Shown in pieces: positions 17,530 through 27,921 of a stretch of DNA of 64,000 bases. The notes under the pieces are model-generated. The model was not told the DNA's origin. It did not search any database and saw only the letters and a program-made list of their open reading frames with translations. The stretch is from Solirubrobacterales bacterium (GTDB lineage Bacteria > Actinomycetota > Thermoleophilia > Solirubrobacterales > 70-9). The first letter of the stretch is position 1; every line of letters begins with the position of its first letter. The position numbers were made by a program, and so were the translations under genes. Location: contig JADJRQ010000002.1 of NCBI GenBank assembly GCA_016712175.1, forward strand, positions 406,967-470,966, read 5' to 3'.

Positions 17530-20500
17530 GCGATCCGCTTACCAGGCAACAACGCGATGCGATTGGGTCGCGTGAACGCGACATCCTCGTCGAAGCCGGT
17601 GCCGGTACCGGCAAGACCCGGACCACGGTGGACCGCTACCTGAACCTGCTCGAAGGGGGCCTCGAACCGTCGCAGATTCTGGTCTTCACCTTTACCGACA
17701 AGGCTGCGAACGAACTCAGGGAGCGGGTCAGGTCCGAGAAATCCGAGGACCCGTCATTCTCGATGAGTTCCGCCTGGATCGGCACCTTCCACGCAATCTG
17801 CGGCGCGATCCTCCGCTCCCACCCGATCCAGGCCGATGTCGATCCGTCGTTCGAGATCCTCGACGACATCCGGGCCGAGCGCCTCAAGTCTTCAGCCTAC
17901 GATTCCGCGCTTCGGGAATTCATGGACACGCCGGAGCGCGAGGAGACGATCGCCCGATTCACCCCCTCCCACCTGCGTACCGGGGTCTCCCGGGCATTCG
18001 AACAGTTGAGGTCCCGGGGGCAGACCGTTCCCCGGCTCCCGGTGCCGGCGGCGAGCGACCCGGTCCGAATGCTGACCGAGCTCCGGAACGACGCGGCTTA
18101 CGATCTCCAGAACTGTGGTGCGGGTAAACCTATCCTGGAAAAAATCAGCGGCCTGATCGAAGTGCTTGATTCGAAAGAACCGGCGGATCTTCGGTTCGCG
18201 GACTACAGCCTGGGGCACTTTTCGTCGACATCCAAGTACATCCAACCACTGGTGAAGACGATGGAGGAATGCCGTCTGGCGATCGCCGCTGCCGAATTCG
18301 GAGACGTGATTCGAGAGGATCTCGGCCTCTTGATCCAGGCCTACGGCGAGCGCTACGCCGAACTCAAGCGAGACAGCAACGTGCTCGACTTCGATGACCT
18401 TCAGCTTCAGACGCTGGAGCTGATGCGCAGCGACGAATCAATCGCCGCGAGCTACAGCGGACGGTTCGCTGAAATCATGGTTGACGAGTTCCAGGACACC
18501 AACCAGCTTCAGCTCGACCTGATCGAAGCTCTGCGGAACGATGAGACCCGCCTGTTCACGGTCGGCGACGAGATGCAGGCGATCTACGGCTTCCGTCACG
18601 CGGACGTTCAGCTCTTCCGCGCACGCCGCGACTGCGACGACGTCACGGTTCTTCCGCTCTCGGCGAATGTCCGTTCGCAGGCTCCGGTGATCGCGTCGGT
18701 CAACGCCGTCGGACGGGCACTCGATGGTCAGGTTGAGGGTCCACTCGACGACACCGAAAAGAGTCTCCGCCAGGACTTCGCCGACCTCGAGGTCGGTCTC
18801 GAACCGGAGCAGTACGAAGGTGACGAAGTGGAGATGTCGTTCACTGAACCCGAGGGCTGGGCCGAACTCGAGCTCGGGCCGATCTCTCCCGCGCTGAACC
18901 TCGACTTGCACGATGTGCCGGCCACCACCGGTAGCCACCAAGGCCGAAGCCCTCGCTCTGGCCAGGCACATCAAGGAAACCCACGAAAGAACGGGCATCA
19001 AACCGTCTGAAACGGCGATTCTCTTCCGCACCAAGACTCAGATGCCCCACTTCGCAGCTGCCCTGAAACAGGTGGGTCTCGTGCCGTATGTGGTCGGGGG
19101 GACCGGCTTCTGGGAAAGCCGCGAAGGCGTTGACCTGAAGGCACTTCTGTCGGTAATAGCGAACCCGCTGGACGACGACGCTCTGATCGGAGTCCTCGCC
19201 GGTCCCGCCTGTGGACTCTCGACTGACGCGCTGCTCCTGTTGAGGAAAACCGCCGGCCACAACAATCCGCTCTGGCCTGCCCTTCCGAAGCTGGCCGACG
19301 GTCCGATGGCAGCCGACCGTACGGATGTACTCAGGGCAGAACGCTTCGTGGAAACCATCGACGAACTCCGGGAACACGCCTCAACCACTCCGCTGGGCGA
19401 ACTGGTTGAGTCCGCCGTTACGCGGACCGGCTACGACCTGGCCATTCTGATGCGGGATCCAGCGGCCGGTGGCCTCGCAAACGTGAGACGCATCGCGACC
19501 CTCGCAGCAGATTTCGAAGCTACCGACGGCCGGGACCTGCGGGGCCTGCTCGCGTGGGTTGAGCTCAGCGCCCGGCTCGACAGCGAAGCCGCCGTGGCCA
19601 CACAGGAAGAAGACAGCGACGTCGTCAGGCTGATGACCATCCACAAAGCCAAAGGTCTCGAATTCGAACTCGTTTGTGTGGCCGACCTGGGCAAGGGACT
19701 GAAGAACCATCCGAAGTCGGTCTTCTGGATCGGCACCGATCTGAAGAACCCGAAAGCCGAACTGCTCTTCGGACTGCGGCTGCCGATGCCCGGCGGAGAG
19801 AACCTGGACCTCTTCGACTGGAAACACCTGACTGAAAGGGCAAGCAGAGAGAACACTGATGAGGAGCTGCGCCTCTTTCATGTCGCCCTGACCCGGGCGA
19901 AACGACGGCTGGTCATCAGCGGCATCCAGGACCTTGGGAACCACCCGGATGTCACGAACTCCACGTCGATAGGAGGCAGGCTGGCGACCGCTCTCTCAAT
20001 TACTGAGAGTGACCCCGAATCTCTCGAAGTCAAGAAGCCCGAGGGGCTGCCGACCCTCAGCACCGCGCCATCAGGCAGCCAGATAAGGATCTGGCGAGTT
20101 GACGCCAACAAAGATGTGGCAAGCGACCTGAGCAAGGTGGGGGACTTGCGTTCGGCGACGATCTACCCACCGGGCGGCAGCCCGCCCCTGACCCGTCCGC
20201 AGACACCCGCCTATCCAAACGTGCCCCTTTCATTCAGCGCCCTGAACGAATACCTCGAATGTCCCGCTCACTTCTACGCAAAGCGCATCCTGCGGCTGGC
20301 CGATCCACCCCAATCCGAAACCCTCGGCGTGGACGTTGAAGTGGACGGCACCGTCGGGTTCGGGCTCGACCCCGAAGAGCAAAGGTCGAACCTGCGAAAC
20401 GAAGGAACGCGGTTCGGAAGTGCCATTCACGAACTTTTTGAGCTTTGCGCCGAAAGACGCTGGGTCCCCCCCACGGGCAATGAGGTCACGGCTCGACTGG

Positions 20501-21054
20501 AACGTCACGGCGTTGACTTGAGCGACGGCAAGGCCGTCGAACGGGCCTCGGCAATGATCAACGGCTTCATCGACTCGGAACTCGGGCACAGAGTCAAGTC
20601 GAAACGATCCGACATCGAGATCCCCCTGCTGGTGGAGATCGGAGAGGTGACGATTCGCGGCTATGCCGACTTGCTGATTCGTGATTCAGAGCCTCCTCTG
20701 ATTCTCGACTACAAGACCAATCGACTCAACGGGAAATCGCCACGCGACAAGATGGCCGACTACGCAATGCAGCGCGATCTCTACGGACTGGCCGTAGCCC
20801 AGGCACTTGAAGTCCCCGTGGTGGAGACCGCCTTCGTTTTCCTCGAGCAGCCAGATCAGCCGGTCATTGACCTGCTTGACCAGCGACAGCTTGAGGTCGG
20901 CAAGGGAGAGATTTCCGATTTGCTTGCGGAGATAGCCGGTGGGCACTTTTTCGGCGGCTCAGACGCAAAGCATCAGCCATGCGGCGACTGCTGGGCATGC
21001 GAACGTTTGGCAAGTCAGATTCAGCGCGCCCGGGAAGTCGTTTCTCCGGGCTAG
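17526..21054 (+). CDS. UvrD/AddA-type ATP-dependent helicase-nuclease (one frameshift)
   Basis: About 1,175 residues once joined. Superfamily 1 motifs are in order: Q motif RQQRDAI, Walker A AGAGTGKT, FTFTDKAANELRERV, motif II VDEFQDTNQLQ, motif III VGDEMQAIYGFR, motif V MTIHKAKGLEFE and motif VI HVALTRAKRRL. A C-terminal PD-(D/E)XK nuclease follows (HELFELCAE, LDYKTN). One Cys in LECPAHFYAKR plus three in CGDCWAC could ligate a 4Fe-4S cluster, as in AddB/AdnB nucleases. The frame shifts by +1 between 18911 and 18945, between motifs IV and V. It forms an operon with the preceding AddB-like gene; the pair likely resects DNA ends for recombination. Confidence 0.87.
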
Positions 21055-21377
21055 AAGGGAACTTCGTCGTCCTTTACGGATGGCACCTCTTCTGCGGCCT
21101 CGGGTGGCGGCGTTACCTGCGGTCCGGACGCGGCTTCCGGTGCCGGCGCGGCCTCTCCCGGTGTCGCCGGAGCCAGGGACTGGGCCAGCTCGTCGAGTTT
21201 CAGTTCCTTGAGGCCCTGGTCGACAGCCGAAAGCTCGGTGGCGCAGAACTCGATCAGCGTCTTGGCTTCGCCGCAGAGGTCGAGAGTCTCGCGGAGTTGG
21301 GCCTCGCCCGAGTCGAGCCGGCTGATGATCTCGTCGAGGCGCCCGACTGCGGATTCGTAGGTCATTTCTTCACTCAT
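21051..21377 (-). CDS. xseB: Exodeoxyribonuclease VII small subunit
   Basis: From ATG 21377 the protein has 108 residues. The first about 65 form the XseB helical hairpin (TYESAVGRLDEIISRLDSGE); the rest is an Ala/Pro/Glu-rich tail, longer than in most XseB proteins. It overlaps the 3' end of xseA by 8 nt and is translationally coupled to it. XseB stabilises XseA in the ssDNA exonuclease complex. Confidence 0.9.
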   Translation of the reverse strand: MSEEMTYESAVGRLDEIISRLDSGEAQLRETLDLCGEAKTLIEFCATELSAVDQGLKELKLDELAQSLAPATPGEAAPAPEAASGPQVTPPPEAAEEVPSVKDDEVPF

Positions 21378-22848
21378 CTTCTTCCACTCTCTCGAAAATA
21401 GTTTGCTGTTGCTGGTTCGGCTCTTTGGTCGCCCTGGATCGTTTGGCCGGCTCGCGGCTGCCGGTCCGGGCCTTGACCACTCCATCGGCGAAATGAATCG
21501 AGAGATCGCCGGCCTTCTGCGCCGAAGCTTTCGTCACGACCGGCTCGCCAACGGCGTCTTCGATACGGGCGTAACCGCGCTCGAGGGTCCTCTGGGGGTC
21601 GTGGGCCCGGAGCGCTAGTCCGTACCTGTCCAGCTGGATCCGGTCCCTTTCGGTCTCTTTCGCGATGCGCGCGGTCAGACGACCCGGCAGTCCTCCCACC
21701 CGGATCCGCTCTGACTCGACCGATCGTCCAGCGCGCAGCATGCTCGCGGTCAGTTGCCTTGCGGTGCTGCCAGCCAGACTGGCCCGCCGGCTGCCGACGC
21801 TGCGAACGGACGAGGCCCGTGTCTCCCTGGCCTTCTGGTTGAGCGCAGCCCGCTGGACCTTGACTGCCCGCCCCGGACCACCGGCCAGGACGACCAGTGG
21901 GGCGACACGGTCGTTGACCGCGGCCCGGGCCACCCGCTCCAAAACGACCGAGGTGGCAGAAAGATCGGTACGGGCTCTGCGACAGTCGATTGGCACAGCC
22001 GCCTCCGCCGCGTGGGTTGGAGTCGAACAACGCACCGCGGCCACATCGTCGAGCAGGGTGACGTCCCGCTCGTGACCGACCGCCGAGATCACCGGGATGG
22101 CGAGCATTGCCACCGTCCGGCAAAGGTCTTCATCGCAGAAGGCCCAGAGGTCGGTCAGGCTGCCGCCGCCTCGGCAGACGACAATCGCCTCAACGCCGGC
22201 GGTCGCCGCCATGTCCGCGAGTGCCCGGGTGATCAACGGGGCCGCCTTGCGGTCCTGGACCGGGGCGAAACCCCAAACGACCTCGCCCTGCCAGCCGCGG
22301 CGTTCGAGCCCGACCATCAGGTCCTGTCTTGCCGCTCCACCCTCGGCGGTGATTACGCCGATCCGCTTCGGCAGGCGAACTCGCTTGAGTTCCTTCTGTG
22401 GCTTGAACAAGCCCTCGGCTTCGAACTGCTTGCGCATTACCGCCAGCCGTGCAAGCAGGTCGCCCTCACCCGAAGGACGGAGTGACGTGACCCGGAAGCT
22501 GAAGGCCGGCGAGGCAGATTTCCCGCCGGGGTAATAGTCGGGGCCCCCGGTGGCAACGATCGCGGCACCATCGCGCAGGACTTCAGGTGGAAGCCCCATT
22601 CGCTCGAAATCGGCCTTCCACATCGTGCATGGCACTCCCCCGCGTTCATCGCGGAGCTGGAAGTAGTACTGGACCTTTGACTTGCTTACGTTCAGGAGTT
22701 CCCCGGTGATCGTGACCCTGGGCTGACGGCGCAGGGCGGATGTGAGTGCGGCGGCGTACTCGCCGACCGGCAGAGGTGCCGGAGCTTCACCCGCGGGAGC
22801 CGGACCCGCGAAGCCGGCTTCTGGCTGGTTATCGGCCGGAAAGTCCAT
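21370..22848 (-). CDS. xseA: Exodeoxyribonuclease VII large subunit
   Basis: About 492 residues. An N-terminal OB fold (VTITGELLNVSKSKVQYYFQL) precedes the Exonuc_VII_L domain with GVITAEGGAARQD, VCRGGGSLTDLWAF and SAVGHERDVTLLDDVA, then an Arg-rich helical C-terminus and the ERGYARI motif. The nuclease degrades single-stranded DNA to oligonucleotides. The start is Met at 22848 (MDFPADNQ); a further in-frame start lies at 22878. Confidence 0.93.
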   Translation of the reverse strand: MDFPADNQPEAGFAGPAPAGEAPAPLPVGEYAAALTSALRRQPRVTITGELLNVSKSKVQYYFQLRDERGGVPCTMWKADFERMGLPPEVLRDGAAIVATGGPDYYPGGKSASPAFSFRVTSLRPSGEGDLLARLAVMRKQFEAEGLFKPQKELKRVRLPKRIGVITAEGGAARQDLMVGLERRGWQGEVVWGFAPVQDRKAAPLITRALADMAATAGVEAIVVCRGGGSLTDLWAFCDEDLCRTVAMLAIPVISAVGHERDVTLLDDVAAVRCSTPTHAAEAAVPIDCRRARTDLSATSVVLERVARAAVNDRVAPLVVLAGGPGRAVKVQRAALNQKARETRASSVRSVGSRRASLAGSTARQLTASMLRAGRSVESERIRVGGLPGRLTARIAKETERDRIQLDRYGLALRAHDPQRTLERGYARIEDAVGEPVVTKASAQKAGDLSIHFADGVVKARTGSREPAKRSRATKEPNQQQQTIFERVEEDE

Positions 22849-22918
22849 GCGAAGCAGGATGACACCCAAGCCAGACAAACGGCGAATGCCACATCAAACC
22901 GGAGTCCAGCGGGTCGGC

Positions 22919-23293
22919 TTACAGAGAGTCCGACTGCCAGTCGCAAGCCCAGGACCGCAAGGCCTGAATTGCCGGCCTGAGCGTCTGACCTTTCTCGGCC
23001 AGCGCGTAGGTCACCTTCACCGGCTGGCCTTCTTCCACCGTACGGTCCATCAGGCCGGATGACTCGAGTTCTCTCAGCCGCTGCGAAAGCAGACGGTCGG
23101 AGAGCCCCGGAATCGCCCGCTTCAGTTCGGCAAAACGCATCGGGCCTTCCTCGGAGAGAGCCCAGATGATCGCCCCGCTCCAGCGCTTGCCGATCAGTTC
23201 GATCGCAGCGTGGAAGTGGGGGCAGACCTCGGTGGATTCCGGCTTTACGGCAGGGCTTCCCGCCGGGTCCAGATTGACTGTAGTACCGGTCAA
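22919..23293 (-). CDS. HxlR-family winged-helix transcriptional regulator
   Basis: A 124-residue protein. After an N-terminal Cys (EVCPHFHAAIELIGKRW) the HxlR core has MRFAELKRAIPGLSDRLLSQRLRELE and YALAEKGQTL with LRSWACDW. Conserved Cys residues often act as redox or aldehyde sensors in this family. The start appears to be TTG 23293. No obvious divergent target gene; the structured repeat at 23343 lies just upstream. Confidence 0.88.
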   Translation of the reverse strand: MTGTTVNLDPAGSPAVKPESTEVCPHFHAAIELIGKRWSGAIIWALSEEGPMRFAELKRAIPGLSDRLLSQRLRELESSGLMDRTVEEGQPVKVTYALAEKGQTLRPAIQALRSWACDWQSDSL

Positions 23294-23342
23294 CGTCCAT
23301 CCAGCTTACAAAAGCGGCCACCCGGGCTGGTGAAAGTGGCGC

Positions 23343-23480
23343 CCGGGAACGTCCTGAGTTCGCCTGGCTTCGTCGACGGCAGGGAATGACAGCTCAAGTA
23401 CGTGGGTACGATCGCGGATATTCCCTGCCTTTACTCCTCGCCAGCCGCGGCCCAGGACGTCCCCGTGCACCACTTGCGGG
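23343..23480 (+). repeat. Structured intergenic repeat, copy A
   Basis: About 135 bp homologous to the minus strand of 27922-28062. Conserved blocks are GGAACGTCCTGAG, TTCGTCGACG, TTACTCCT, CCAGCCGCGGC, AGGACGTCC and GCACCAC. The two ends pair (ACGTCCTG with CAGGACGT), and an inner stem (GGCAGGGAAT with ATTCCCTGCC) differs in sequence from copy B's inner stem while staying paired. This is the signature of a structured RNA or a palindromic mobile repeat (REP/MITE). It lies between the HxlR gene and the convergent end of marP-like. Confidence 0.65.
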
Positions 23481-23529
23481 AGCCCTGGAAAGGCCGAGCG
23501 TTTAAAGCTCGGAGCGCTTGGGGCCGCGC

Positions 23530-24672
23530 TCACTGTGCGCAGGGCCCGGTGTCTACTTCCTTTGAGGCGCCCTCGGTGATTTTCTTGACGTTCCGGTTCG
23601 GGATTGCGAGGCCGCCGGCGGGCCCTTCTGTGGTCGCGGCGAAGACCGTTCCGAGGACCCTTCCTTCCCGGTCGAGCATCGGTCCGCCGGAGTTGCCGTG
23701 CTGGACCCGGCCTCGCAGGGTCACCATCGAGCGTTCGAACGGTCCGTTGCCGTACGCATCATCACCGAGAACCCGTTCGGTCCGGCCGGCTCGCGCCGGA
23801 GTGATCTGGAGCGGCCCGTCGAGTGGATAGCCGACCACGGCAGCGGAAGTTCCGGCCGGGGCACGGGCCAGGATTGGCAAGGTCGGCAGATCGATCCCGG
23901 TTGACAGCACCGCGATGTCGTTTCGTGGTTTGAAGGCGATCGGCGTGGCGTCCACCTCAAGGCCATCGTAGGTTTCAACCCGGGTGTCGTCCTGCCCGGC
24001 GACCACGTGGGCGTTGGTGACTACAAGCCCCGGGGCGATGACCCATCCGGAGCCCATCACTCCCACCCCGCAGGCCGAGCCGGTCACCTTGACGACAGAG
24101 TTGCTGGCGGACTTCACCGCTTTTGAGCTGCCGGCACCGGAGTCCGGGGCAGCGATCTCTCCGGGCGAGCGGGCAAAGGTCGGAACGGGGTCAATCCGGT
24201 GAAGGGCCTGGATCAACGGCCCGGACGGCGGCATCACATCGTTGATCCCGCCCAGAAGGATCGATTTCTGAGCGTCCTTCCGCAGGCTCTCCGTCCCGGG
24301 GGTGTAGAGGATCACCGCGCCCAGAACCCAGACCAGACCGAGTGCCACAGCGGAGATGAGCAAAGCACCGCCGATGCCATCGACTACCTGTCCGAAAGTG
24401 CCCCGGATCGCTCTGGTCCGGATCCGGTCACCGAGGGACACAGCCAGTGCCAGAGTCATCGAACCGATGACGACTGCGCCCATCAGGGCCACCATCGGAG
24501 CGTAGGCCGAGTTCGACCCATCCTCCAGAAGAACAGGCGCCAGCCGGGATCCGAGGACCGCGCCCACGGCCAGGCCCCCAAGCCCGAGGGCCCCGACGAT
24601 CAGCCCCTGCCGGAAACCCCAGAGGGCGAGCAGAAAGGTAAAGCAGACTATGGCCCAGTCGATCGCGGTCAC
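23530..24672 (-). CDS. marP: MarP-type membrane serine protease (CvpA + trypsin-like domains)
   Basis: 380 residues. The N-terminal CvpA/colicin V production domain has four membrane segments (residues 1-125), followed by a linker and an extracytoplasmic chymotrypsin-fold protease with triad His222 (TNAHVV), Asp252 (NDIAVL) and Ser328 (HGNSGGP). Two Cys (near 201 and the C-terminus, GPCAQ) may form the regulatory disulfide known in mycobacterial MarP, which supports acid and oxidative stress resistance by cleaving a peptidoglycan hydrolase. The family is clear; the client here is inferred. Divergent from the PBP gene, with 43 bp between starts. Confidence 0.9.
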   Translation of the reverse strand: MTAIDWAIVCFTFLLALWGFRQGLIVGALGLGGLAVGAVLGSRLAPVLLEDGSNSAYAPMVALMGAVVIGSMTLALAVSLGDRIRTRAIRGTFGQVVDGIGGALLISAVALGLVWVLGAVILYTPGTESLRKDAQKSILLGGINDVMPPSGPLIQALHRIDPVPTFARSPGEIAAPDSGAGSSKAVKSASNSVVKVTGSACGVGVMGSGWVIAPGLVVTNAHVVAGQDDTRVETYDGLEVDATPIAFKPRNDIAVLSTGIDLPTLPILARAPAGTSAAVVGYPLDGPLQITPARAGRTERVLGDDAYGNGPFERSMVTLRGRVQHGNSGGPMLDREGRVLGTVFAATTEGPAGGLAIPNRNVKKITEGASKEVDTGPCAQ

Positions 24673-24715
24673 CTCGTCAATCTAGCTGCCGCGTTCCCCG
24701 GTAGTTTTGTTGCCT

Positions 24716-26452
24716 ATGGCACGACCTCCAACACGGCTCGAGCGCCAGAAGCGCCTGAAGACCCGCGCCCTGCCGCTGATGGCGATCGCCTTCGTGGCTT
24801 TCATCGCCGGTGCTGTCCAGGGATGCCCCGGCAGTCCCAACCGCGATCTTGCCGAAAACTACGCCGAAGCCTGGGCGGCGCATGACTACGCCAAAATGCA
24901 CAGCCTGCTCAGCACCAAGTCCCAGGAGGCGATACCGCTCGACCGCTTCCAGAAGCGCTACGAAAAGTCCGAGGGCATGGCCACCCTGGAAAGCCTCGAC
25001 GCCGACGAAGCCAAAGGCGACGAGACCAACGCCGTGGTCCCGGTCACGGCCAAGACCCTGGCATTCGGGACGATCAAACAGCCGCTCGATTTCACCTTCG
25101 GATCGGATGGCATTGCCTTTCAGAACGACCTGCTCTTCCCGGGCCTGAAACTCGACGAGGAACTCACCCGCACCACCCAGCTGCCGCCCCGTGCGTCGAT
25201 CCTCGCCTCGAACGGCAAAGCGATGGCCGAAGGGCCCTCCCTTGCCCGGCAGCACCCGCTCGGCGACGCGATGATCGATGTCACCGGCACAGTCGCCGCA
25301 CCGGACGCGGACTCCGACACGACAACCAACCTGGCACTCGGGTTCTCCCCCGGTGAGCCGACCGGCGTAAGTGGCGTCGAGCTGGCCTACAACGGCCGCC
25401 TCGCCGGCAAGCCCGGCGGCACGCTCAGCGCCACGCCGATAGAAGGTGGTGGAGACGCCGCAGGACGGGAGCTCGGCACCGGCACACCACAGAAGGCCGA
25501 ACCCCTGAAGACGACGATCGATGTTGGCATCCAGGAATCGGCCGTCTCCAATCTCGCCGGTCAGACCGGTGGCGTCGCCGCCCTCGACACGAAAACCGGA
25601 AGGGTCAAGGCTCTTGCCGGGCAGGCCTACTCGTTCCTCGCGCCTCCCGGCTCGACCATGAAGATCGTCACGGCCACGGCCGGCCTTGAGAATGACAAGG
25701 TGAAGATGGACGATCAGTTCGACTTCGTCACCTCCGGCGTGGCCGACGGAAGGGAGATCTCGAACGCCCACAAGGAAGTATGTGGTGGCAGCTTCGTCGA
25801 AGCCTTTGCGGATTCATGCAACTCCGTGTTCGCGCCGCTCGCGATGGAGATCGGCGAAGAGGACATGACTGCCACCGCCGAGAAATTCGGTTTCAACCGC
25901 CCCCCGGCGATCTTTGACGCCGAAGGAACCGAAGCGGTCGGCGCGCCAGTTCCGACCATCCCGGTGCCAGGCGAATACAACAACGAACTCGGGGTCAGCG
26001 GAATCGGCCAGGGCACCGTCCAGGCGACCCCGTTGCTGATGGCCAGCACAGCCCAGGCGATCGCCAATGGCGGCGAATCCCTGGCAACACCCATCGTTTT
26101 CGAGAAGGACCTGCTGCCTGACGTCAAGCCGACCAAGGTCGCTTCGAAGGAGACGGTAGCCGACGTCGCAACACTCATGGTTGCGGTGGTGACCCAGGGC
26201 ACCGGGCAGGCCGCAGCGATCTCGGAAGCCCAGGTGGCGGGTAAGACCGGCACCGCCGAGGTCGGCCCTCGAACCGGCGGTGAAGTCGACGACGAGGGCG
26301 ATCCCGACCTGGTCGAAGACGCCTGGTTCGCCGGATTCGCGCCGGCGGATAAACCCCGGCTCGCGGTCGGCGTAATGCTGATCGATGCCTCCGCCGACGG
26401 CGGAACAGTAGCCGCACCGATCGCGGGTGCGGTCCTCTCCTCCGGCCTCTAG
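24716..26452 (+). CDS. Class B penicillin-binding protein (transpeptidase)
   Basis: 578 residues from ATG 24716. An N-terminal membrane segment (20-36) ending near Cys37 precedes an NTF2/MecA_N-like domain (about 43-130), a PBP dimerisation region, then the transpeptidase domain with Ser313 in STMK, SCN (367-369) and KTG near residue 510. It crosslinks peptidoglycan. It is shorter than most class B PBPs because the dimerisation region is small. It neighbours marP, whose mycobacterial relative also acts on the cell wall. Confidence 0.88.
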   Translation: MARPPTRLERQKRLKTRALPLMAIAFVAFIAGAVQGCPGSPNRDLAENYAEAWAAHDYAKMHSLLSTKSQEAIPLDRFQKRYEKSEGMATLESLDADEAKGDETNAVVPVTAKTLAFGTIKQPLDFTFGSDGIAFQNDLLFPGLKLDEELTRTTQLPPRASILASNGKAMAEGPSLARQHPLGDAMIDVTGTVAAPDADSDTTTNLALGFSPGEPTGVSGVELAYNGRLAGKPGGTLSATPIEGGGDAAGRELGTGTPQKAEPLKTTIDVGIQESAVSNLAGQTGGVAALDTKTGRVKALAGQAYSFLAPPGSTMKIVTATAGLENDKVKMDDQFDFVTSGVADGREISNAHKEVCGGSFVEAFADSCNSVFAPLAMEIGEEDMTATAEKFGFNRPPAIFDAEGTEAVGAPVPTIPVPGEYNNELGVSGIGQGTVQATPLLMASTAQAIANGGESLATPIVFEKDLLPDVKPTKVASKETVADVATLMVAVVTQGTGQAAAISEAQVAGKTGTAEVGPRTGGEVDDEGDPDLVEDAWFAGFAPADKPRLAVGVMLIDASADGGTVAAPIAGAVLSSGL

Positions 26453-26458
26453 CCCGGC

Positions 26459-26821
26459 CTACTGCTCGGGAGGAGAGCCGAGCCCGACGGCGACCAGAGC
26501 GACCACAGCCGCGGCCGCTGCCAGGATTCCGCCGAGTCCCGCCAGTACGAAACTGAGTCCGAAGCCGGCCAGGCAGATGACGCCGGCCACAGCAAGCACG
26601 GCCCACCACTCAGCCAGGTACGGACCGGGCTTGACGGCGTCGGGAGCGGCGACCACGATTCCGAGGACGAGGAGGCTGGTCCCGGCAAGAAGGAAGCCGA
26701 ACCCGAAAGGGCTGAGCAGAGCACATACGGCTCCGAGTGCTGCGATCAACTGACCGGCGAAGCCGGCCTCCCGAAGGTTGGACCTAAAGGTCGAGCTCAA
26801 CTGTGGCCGGCCCGCCTTCAC
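26459..26821 (-). CDS. Small integral membrane protein, unknown
   Basis: A 120-residue very hydrophobic protein with about four membrane helices (residues 23-42, 44-60, 68-88, 92-113), rich in Ala/Gly/Leu. It overlaps the upstream lipoprotein gene by 38 nt, so the two are likely co-expressed. No family recognised; strongly hydrophobic composition in all helices supports a real membrane protein. Confidence 0.65.
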   Translation of the reverse strand: MKAGRPQLSSTFRSNLREAGFAGQLIAALGAVCALLSPFGFGFLLAGTSLLVLGIVVAAPDAVKPGPYLAEWWAVLAVAGVICLAGFGLSFVLAGLGGILAAAAAVVALVAVGLGSPPEQ

Positions 26822-27344
26822 CTTCGATGTGAAGCTCGATCGGTCTCAGTTCCAGCGCTTCCTCGGGAAGGAGGTAAAGCAGCATCGATGCCTGGATGGG
26901 ACCGACCTGTGGCGTCGAATCAATCGCCGGCACGTCGTCCCCGGGACCAACTTCGATGCCCGGTTTGAGCGCGTAGATGCTCTTGCTGGGAATGTTCGGA
27001 TAAGGCGTGCCCGTGGTATCGACGATCCGGAAAGACTTCGGAAGGAATGCCGAGGCATCTTTGCTCGTGTTCTTGATCTTCACGAAGACGCCGATGTAAG
27101 TCTTGCCACGCGGTGCGATGGGCTGGCCGACGAGGTACTCGCGGTCTTCGACGTCATAGACGTTGAGTGGCCGGGTGAAGAGCACGTTGTACTGGAGGTG
27201 ACCGAGTTCGACTGGCTCGCCTTCAACGATGCCTTCCTTCTCGTCGTGGTCGACGCCACATGCGGCAAGCGCGATGCCGGAGAAGAGGATGGCCGTGATC
27301 AGTGCGAGGCCGCGAAGCCAGTTTTTCTTTTTGGATGTCTCCAT
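26784..27344 (-). CDS. Putative lipoprotein with DUF4352-like domain
   Basis: A 186-residue protein with a basic n-region (KKKNW), hydrophobic core and lipobox LAAC, then a beta-sandwich-like domain (GKTYIGVFVKIKNTSKDASAF, FRIVDTTGTPYP) typical of DUF4352/telomeric-repeat-like extracellular domains. It is likely lipid-anchored outside the membrane. It precedes and overlaps a small membrane protein gene. Confidence 0.8.
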   Translation of the reverse strand: METSKKKNWLRGLALITAILFSGIALAACGVDHDEKEGIVEGEPVELGHLQYNVLFTRPLNVYDVEDREYLVGQPIAPRGKTYIGVFVKIKNTSKDASAFLPKSFRIVDTTGTPYPNIPSKSIYALKPGIEVGPGDDVPAIDSTPQVGPIQASMLLYLLPEEALELRPIELHIEGEGGPATVELDL

Positions 27345-27381
27345 CGGCGCCTGAGTTTATTGGTCCGTCGCCCGGAAGGCG

Positions 27382-27891
27382 CTAGCGGACGCCAGTCGCG
27401 TAACGATTGCCACCGGCAACGCCGACTTGCGCAGTTGCGGTGCGCTCGGCTTCGATCCGGCTGCGCAGTTCCGAAGCCGCCCGCTTGACGAAGCGGCGAT
27501 ACCAGCGGGACCCGCCGTTGAGGCGGTCAAACAGCTTGGCCCAGCCGGTGGGCTCGGTCCAGTAACTGAGCCTCACGGTGCTTACGCCTGTCGACGATTC
27601 GGCTATTTCCCATTCGAAGCCGGTCTTGGTCCGGTTGAGATTGCCGGTGGCCCCGCGCTCGGAAATCCGGCTCGGTGACTCGGTGGCGGTGATCGATGAG
27701 TCGGCCCAGGCCTTGCGGCGCTTGAACTGGAACCTCGCCCCGGCCCCGATCCCCCGTGATTCGAGCCTCAGGAGGCGGAAGTGCGAAACCGAGTCACCGA
27801 AGAGAACCGGACGGGTGGCCATGTCCATCAGGTAGTCGAAGATCATCTCCCGAGGGGCATCAATATCGATCTCGGCGTAAACAGGTCCCAT
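27382..27891 (-). CDS. SRPBCC-family (START-like) protein
   Basis: A 169-residue protein with an N-terminal VYAEIDIDAPREMIFDYLMD motif typical of polyketide-cyclase/SRPBCC hydrophobic ligand-binding folds, a central strand series (FEWEIAESSTGVSTVRLSYW) and a C-terminal long helix (YRRFVKRAASELRSRIEAER). The ligand is unknown. It lies convergent to the lipoprotein group end and upstream of the structured repeat copy B. Confidence 0.8.
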   Translation of the reverse strand: MGPVYAEIDIDAPREMIFDYLMDMATRPVLFGDSVSHFRLLRLESRGIGAGARFQFKRRKAWADSSITATESPSRISERGATGNLNRTKTGFEWEIAESSTGVSTVRLSYWTEPTGWAKLFDRLNGGSRWYRRFVKRAASELRSRIEAERTATAQVGVAGGNRYATGVR

Positions 27892-27921
27892 CTAGGCGTG
27901 ATCCTACCTGCCTTTCGTGAT

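Noticed and set aside
24677..25771. 364-codon minus-strand frame opposite the PBP gene
   Set aside because: Antisense to a PBP with all three catalytic motifs; repetitive Gly/Arg composition.
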